Part shown: piece after piece, positions 60,001-64,000 of the stretch | How positions within the stretch are numbered: position 1 is the first letter of the stretch | Layout: each line of letters starts with the position of its first letter | Assembly: GCA_030762175.1 (NCBI GenBank) | Contig: CM060835.1 | Coordinates: forward strand, 82,556,501 to 82,620,500 | Source of the DNA: Metallyticus violacea | Lineage: Eukaryota > Arthropoda > Insecta > Mantodea > Metallyticidae | Direction of reading: 5' to 3' | Length of the DNA: 64,000 nucleotides | Notes under the pieces: model-generated | Told to the model about the DNA's origin: nothing | The model's input: only the letters and a program-made list of their open reading frames with translations | Database searches by the model: none | Translations under genes and position numbers: made by a program

Positions 60001-60257
60001 ACCAAATTCTAAATCTACAGCATTTCTCTTTCAGTATGTTGTTTTGTGAAATAATTGTGCTATTATAGTCATTATGTGGATGTACTGTAATACTGGATAA
60101 TTATACTCAAAATGCCAAAAAATTACAGCATGGAGTCTGAATGTGTTTTAACTTCATTATTTTTTTATCAGCAATATATTCATTCAGCATTTTGGGTTTG
60201 TAAGTGGATGCCATAATGTAAAAATAATCTTATAGCTGTTAATTATTATTTTTACAG

Positions 60258-60366
60258 AAATTTTTCCAGAAGGCAAACTTGAAGACAGAAGGGGAGGTGC
60301 CAAAAGGCAGAGCACGTCCTCGTCAACCAAGTAAACGTAGCAAAAGCAAACTGGTTGAGGAACCTG
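60258..60366 (+). CDS. Host gene exon, basic linker
   Basis: A 109-nt exon, starting in phase 0 and ending one base into a codon. Acceptor tatttttacag (60257), donor CCTG|GTAAGA (60367). It encodes KFFQKANLKTEGEVPK, then GRARPRQPSKRSKSKLVEEP. The Arg/Lys/Ser/Pro-rich stretch looks like a nuclear localisation signal or a flexible linker. The frame matches the phase-0 end of the exon before it and the phase-1 start of the next. The sequence is GC-richer than its flanks. As with the other exons, the protein family is inferred from the composite. Confidence 0.75.
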
Positions 60367-61664
60367 GTAAGATAAGTTTTAAAATAACTTTTAAATAAAT
60401 AATGCAGCTTCTCTGTTTTCCTTTTGAAAAGCAGAAATAACTGTTAATACATGAGAAGTTCATTATTTTTATGATTTCCAATTGCTTTAAGCTGTCATTG
60501 ACATATCTGGGCTTGAAGAAAATAACTTTATCACCGTATATATGTTGTTAACAGACTTAACTTGAAGCAAGCAAAGGAACTGGTAGGGATAATGACTGTG
60601 GCAGCAATCGTAAAGAAGTTATATTTTTCACTTAGCTTTGTCCATAAAACTTTTTTGAAACTACTTTTTTTAAAGGGATTAAGAGTGAGTGGGATCAAAG
60701 TGTCTCTACCAATCTACCCTCTTCTCATGCCTTATTTTAAAAAATACAGATACCGTACCTTTGGGTCCTAACCTCATGATCTCAGGAAGGGGTGCTAATT
60801 TTACATTTTCACTATGTCCGCAATATACTTCCCAGTAAGGAGAACTCTAAAGATGAAAATGGTATAAAATGCTACACAAATAACCATGTTGCATTAATTG
60901 CTGTTTCTTATTCACTAAAGCTTCTGGAAGGATAGGGAGCAATCTATGTGTGTTGAGAATTCTGATGTATCAGAACTTAAATAGGAGCAACTTTTTTTGA
61001 GAACATATTCCAACTTTCATTAAAACAGATTTCAACTCGTGCAGTTAGCCTGCCTTACTTAGGAATTATACTATTGATTTATGTTTAAGGAAGGTGGGAA
61101 TCCACACAGGGAAACTATCATGAATCTTATTTTGATGTAAAGTAAAACTCTAAAAATCATGTCATCACATTAAAACTTTCTTTAAGTTTCACAAACACTC
61201 TTATTAAAAGTAATTTTGGGACATGTTTTGTGAGGAAAATTGCTCACATTGTCAACCAATCGGCGACTTACGAGTCAATTAGGTAAGGTATGTATGCAGC
61301 TATGTTCGCTCTGGTGGCCTGTTAATGAACTTAATATGTTGTCTGCTTCCAGTATATCAAAATTCCTAAGTTTGTATTCTTTTTAGAGTCTTAATGTGAA
61401 GACATGATTTTTTAGTGTTTAACTTAAATCAAAATAAGATACTATGGATTATTTTTTTCATTTGAGTCCATATATATACACAATGATGCATGAATTAAGA
61501 GAGTGCTACCATTACCACTGTTACCACCTACAGCAAATAGTATAATATTGTTAAACTTTAACTTTACTGCAGTTTGATAGTGAGCATTCTGTTTACTGAA
61601 AATGTATTTTCTCATAATTGTTTTATAGGTGTATAGAATGTCATTTTATTTGTTTTATTTTTAG
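60367..61664 (+). other. Host-gene intron, about 1.3 kb
   Basis: From donor GTAAGA (60367) to acceptor tatttttag (61664). No repeat family or coding motif recognised. A 69-codon frame at 60562-60771 has no known motif. Confidence 0.65.
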
Positions 61665-61880
61665 TAATTTTGACCTTGTCTTCTGATGATGAAGACAATA
61701 CAAATTCGGATTTTGATTCCACGATGACAGGAGATAGATCAATAAGCAGCAGGTTGTCAAATGATGGGTTCAATGGCACAGATCCAGAAACAGCTTCTTC
61801 TGTTGTGGATAAAGAGCCTATTATTACAGAGGAGGAAGACACGGGCTCAGACTCTGATAGACAACGTGAAGCTGTCAGAG
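61665..61880 (+). CDS. Host gene exon, SSDD and acidic/Ser-rich segment
   Basis: A 216-nt exon, phase 1 at both ends, acceptor tttttag (61664) and consensus donor AGAG|GTAAGT (61881). With the G carried over it reads VILTLSSDDEDNTNSDFD, then STMTGDRSISSRLSNDG, and TASSVVDKEPIITEEEDTGS ending SDSDRQREAVR. A short hydrophobic VILTLSS followed by acidic residues has the layout of a SUMO-interacting motif with flanking Ser/Asp for CK2-type phosphorylation. I recall a similar 'ILSSDDDDD' tract in the N-terminal half of SENP6, hence the tentative SENP6/7-like call. Long acidic stretches are common, so this is not decisive. The protease domain is not in the window. Confidence 0.85.
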
Positions 61881-61934
61881 GTAAGTTTATCTTCTGTAGC
61901 TTTGAATAGTGGGAATATACCAGTGAAATATAGT

Positions 61935-62390
61935 ATAATACAACAAATTATTATTGAGGGAATCACTCATATTTCACTTATTTTATTCCACTTGGATATG
62001 TTTCAAAGGTTGTTGCCTTCATCTTCAGCATATCTGCTTCTCAGAGTGGTATTAAGATGTCGCTCCGTTGATTTTATGAACTTAGTGGTGGGGTTACTTT
62101 GTTTGGGAGATAAAAACAAAACATAACATAAAATAAAACAAGGAAAAACAAAAACGAAATATAAACAAAACAAGGAAAATCTAGTTAATTTTGATCTCCC
62201 AAACAATAGTAATCTCATCACTAAGTTCATAAAATACACAAAGCAACATCTTAATACTATGCTGGGAAGCAGACAGTGGAACCATACTGAAGATGAAGGC
62301 AACAGCCTTTGAAACATGTGCAAGTAAGTGGAACAAAATTAGTGAAATTTGAGAGATTCCCTGAATAATAATTTGTTGTATTATCTTCTG
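61935..62390. mobile_element. Penelope-like element, family B, short head-to-head pair
   Basis: The ends of family B, inverted: the left arm (61935-62120) and the right arm (62190-62390) both contain the 'TCTTAATAC' C-terminal region and end in the ribozyme-like motif (61994-62030, 62286-62320). Between them is an A-rich centre with AAAACAAAA-like repeats (62115-62170). It lies 55 bp downstream of the exon donor at 61880. Only the C-terminal coding tail is left. Confidence 0.88.
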
Positions 62391-63262
62391 TTATTTTAAG
62401 AATTTTCAAGATTATCAGCAAAAGGTGAAATATAATGAGATGCAAAAAAATTAGTGGATCAGAATGATACCTGCATATAACCATATTTTTGTAGAATATA
62501 ACATTAATAAAGTTATGATTAAAGTATACAAATAAGGTAATTCTGTTTCCCATCTCACTGATTAGTATCATTGTAAATCCCCCCAAAATTTGCTCTATTG
62601 TGTTTAGTATTAAGTAGAACAAATATGAAATTACAAATTAAATTAATTATTATTTAAAATTTAATTATATTGCATTGAATATTGAATAAATAGAATTGTA
62701 TATATAAATGTGAATTACCATTTGTAAACAGTGATTTCCAGTGTCTTTTTTTTGGAATTTCCTGGTGTCAATATTCTGTGCTTCTTATCTTAACCTGCGC
62801 TAATCTTACATATATTTGTTAATGTATATTTCTTTAAAGTGCTTTAATTGTCTTCTGCATATATGATGATGTACATTTCTTAAATGTGCTTTATTTTAAT
62901 TTCTTTATTATCTGCAATATGTGCCATAACCAGTAGTTGCCGTTGTTCGCATGCACGCCTTTCATTTTCTGCACCAGGGCAGCTCTGCATCAACCTCAGT
63001 GGTTGCTCCATTATTTTTCAGAGTTGCCAACAGTTATGTAATATAATATATACAATTTGGTGCAACAATATTGTAGTTGTAGAAATGACTGATTTCAGCC
63101 ATAAAAGTCCATGTGCTTTTAAGGATAGTGGATTGGTTCTGACTTGAATGCTTTATGATAATCTCATCTTGCTTACTGCTATAACTGTTTGCAACATTTT
63201 CAACACATTTTTCCACCATGGCTACTTTACCAATGATTTTTATAGTAATACATTTTTTCTTG

Positions 63263-63557
63263 TAAATATAATTAATCTGTCATCTAACATACTTTTGTGC
63301 TTCACTTACTTTTAAATATGGTGGGACCGGTTTCAAAGAGACATCCTCTCCATCTTCAACCAACTTGACGACAGGTATGAGAAACTAACATCTATGAGAA
63401 CCTGTGGCTCCGTCCTGGTGGTGCTTTTTTCTTTATAAACTGGAAATTGGTATTACAATCTCCTATAATGTCGAAATTCATAAGATGATCCCTATGTTAG
63501 TAAGTGAAGCATAAGAGTGTGTTAGACTGCAGATTAATTATATTTACATTTACAAGC
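63263..63557 (-). mobile_element. Penelope-like element, family F, with inverted ends
   Basis: The minus strand encodes the last part of the polyprotein: HLMNFDIIGDCNTNFQF, then KKKAPPGRSHRFS and a stop, followed by the ribozyme-like motif (63323-63361) with ACCGGT, then AAAGTAAGTGAAGCAC. The other side (63499-63557) has the same terminal sequence inverted (AGTAAGTGAAGCATAAGAGT), about 55 bp, so this too is a head-to-head insertion with one arm nearly lost. No RT or nuclease core. Confidence 0.85.
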
Positions 63558-64000
63558 TTCACTGTGTAAGTTCCAACAGAATTTTTTAAAAATATCTTAT
63601 TTTTCGAAAGTTCTTAAATGAACATTTTTTCTTCTTTATTGATATAATTATTTTTTAATTAATTGAAATTATAACTTTCTTTGATTGTGTTAACCAGACT
63701 ACATATTCTTAGGTCAGGTCAGTGTTATTATTTGTTTATTGGAGTAATTTAGTACAGCTCATAAATAAATATAAAAGTAAGAATGAAGTGAAACTTTAGA
63801 AATTCACACTTTCAAGATAAAAAGTTCTGTGTAAGTAATATATATCCTAAGGGATTAAAGATTATAACTAAAAGGACAGTTGTATTGAGAAAAGGTACTA
63901 GAAATATTGCAGATTGTTCATTTAAATTCAACCTAAAGAATATTTGTCAGATAGCTTTAATGTTCTCTTAGTGGATAAAGAATAATTTCTTTCATAACCA

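Larger units (their letters stand above)
52666..60257 (+). other. Host-gene intron, about 7.6 kb
   Basis: From the donor at 52666 to an acceptor ending tatttttacag (60257). It contains a family-1 SINE (53391-53668), a possible family-3 SINE (56783-57005) and small tandem duplications at 56130-56270 and 59655-59728. The rest (52670-53378, 53680-56780, 57010-60250) shows no coding or repeat family that I recognise, and the ORFs there have no motif. Confidence 0.65.
61881..64000 (+). other. Host-gene intron (open-ended) with two Penelope-like pairs
   Basis: Starts at GTAAGT (61881). It contains inverted Penelope-like sequences at 61935-62390 and 63263-63557. The rest (62400-63260, 63560-64000) has no recognised feature. 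An open frame at 62978-63147, after an acceptor-like ttctgcaccag, could continue the host frame in the right phase, but no donor was found, so it is not called an exon. Confidence 0.6.

Noticed and set aside
62978..63147. Candidate next host exon (after ttctgcaccag, phase-compatible with the exon ending at 61880)
   Set aside because: The frame is open and the phase fits, but this has a one-in-three chance, no convincing GT donor precedes the stop at 63147, and the peptide lacks the charge and composition of the confirmed exons.

Overview
The window is AT-rich, intron-dominated animal DNA, most likely from an arthropod. The evidence is an unusually dense and varied transposon load: Penelope-like elements, APE-type LINEs, piggyBac, Tc1/mariner, pogo/Tigger, a GTF2IRD2/ZBED5-like hAT, two repeated protein families common in arthropod genomes, and tRNA-derived SINEs. 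The species cannot be named from sequence alone. No rRNA gene, functional tRNA gene, CRISPR array or bacterial-type gene was seen.

One host gene appears to run left to right across the whole window. Four exons on the + strand (6166-6214, 52492-52665, 60258-60366, 61665-61880) have consensus AG/GT borders and join in one frame without a stop. Together they encode a short charged lead-in, a C-x2-C-x9-C-x2-C putative zinc knuckle, a basic Lys/Arg/Pro/Ser linker, and a segment that begins with a hydrophobic-SSDD motif and continues as a Ser/Asp/Glu-rich acidic tract. This layout recalls the N-terminal regulatory part of SENP6/SENP7-type SUMO proteases, but no catalytic domain lies in the window, so that identity is tentative. 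The first and last coding exons lie outside the window or were not recognised. A CpG-richer stretch (about 3630-5200) upstream of the first visible exon may be the promoter region.

The introns (46.3 kb, 7.6 kb, 1.3 kb and an open-ended one) are layered with transposons. In order: a decayed piggyBac (8.1-9.8 kb); a repeated arthropod protein family split by a SINE (9.95-11.65 kb); a LINE fragment (12.0-13.1 kb); a Penelope-like inverted pair carrying two SINEs (13.2-14.7 kb); a mariner-like fragment (15.3-15.8 kb); a second arthropod protein family (16.06-18.05 kb); a Tc1/mariner-type element with TIRs and TA duplications (18.95-20.83 kb); a LINE with a solo Penelope-like end (22.4-24.96 kb) followed by an old Penelope-like copy; a Tigger remnant (27.6-28.4 kb); a mariner (29.9-31.1 kb); a LINE with a SINE and a tandem duplication (31.1-33.0 kb); a hAT remnant (34.2-35.2 kb); an RTE-like LINE split by a young 2.9-kb Penelope-like palindrome with a 12-bp target duplication (35.2-40.5 kb); and a 7.5-kb piggyBac containing both a 4.4-kb LINE and another Penelope-like palindrome (41.3-48.8 kb). 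A perfect 127-bp-arm palindrome between TA repeats follows at 49.15 kb, and two more Penelope-like inverted pairs flank the last visible exon on its 3' side.

The most interesting signal is that six separate loci (five clearly Penelope-like, one probable) are head-to-head palindromes. The Penelope-like ends carry a hammerhead-ribozyme-like motif: CTGAAGA, a hairpin whose stem changes in sequence but keeps pairing, GAAAC, and a self-complementary segment. A splice-donor-like GTAAGTG follows it.
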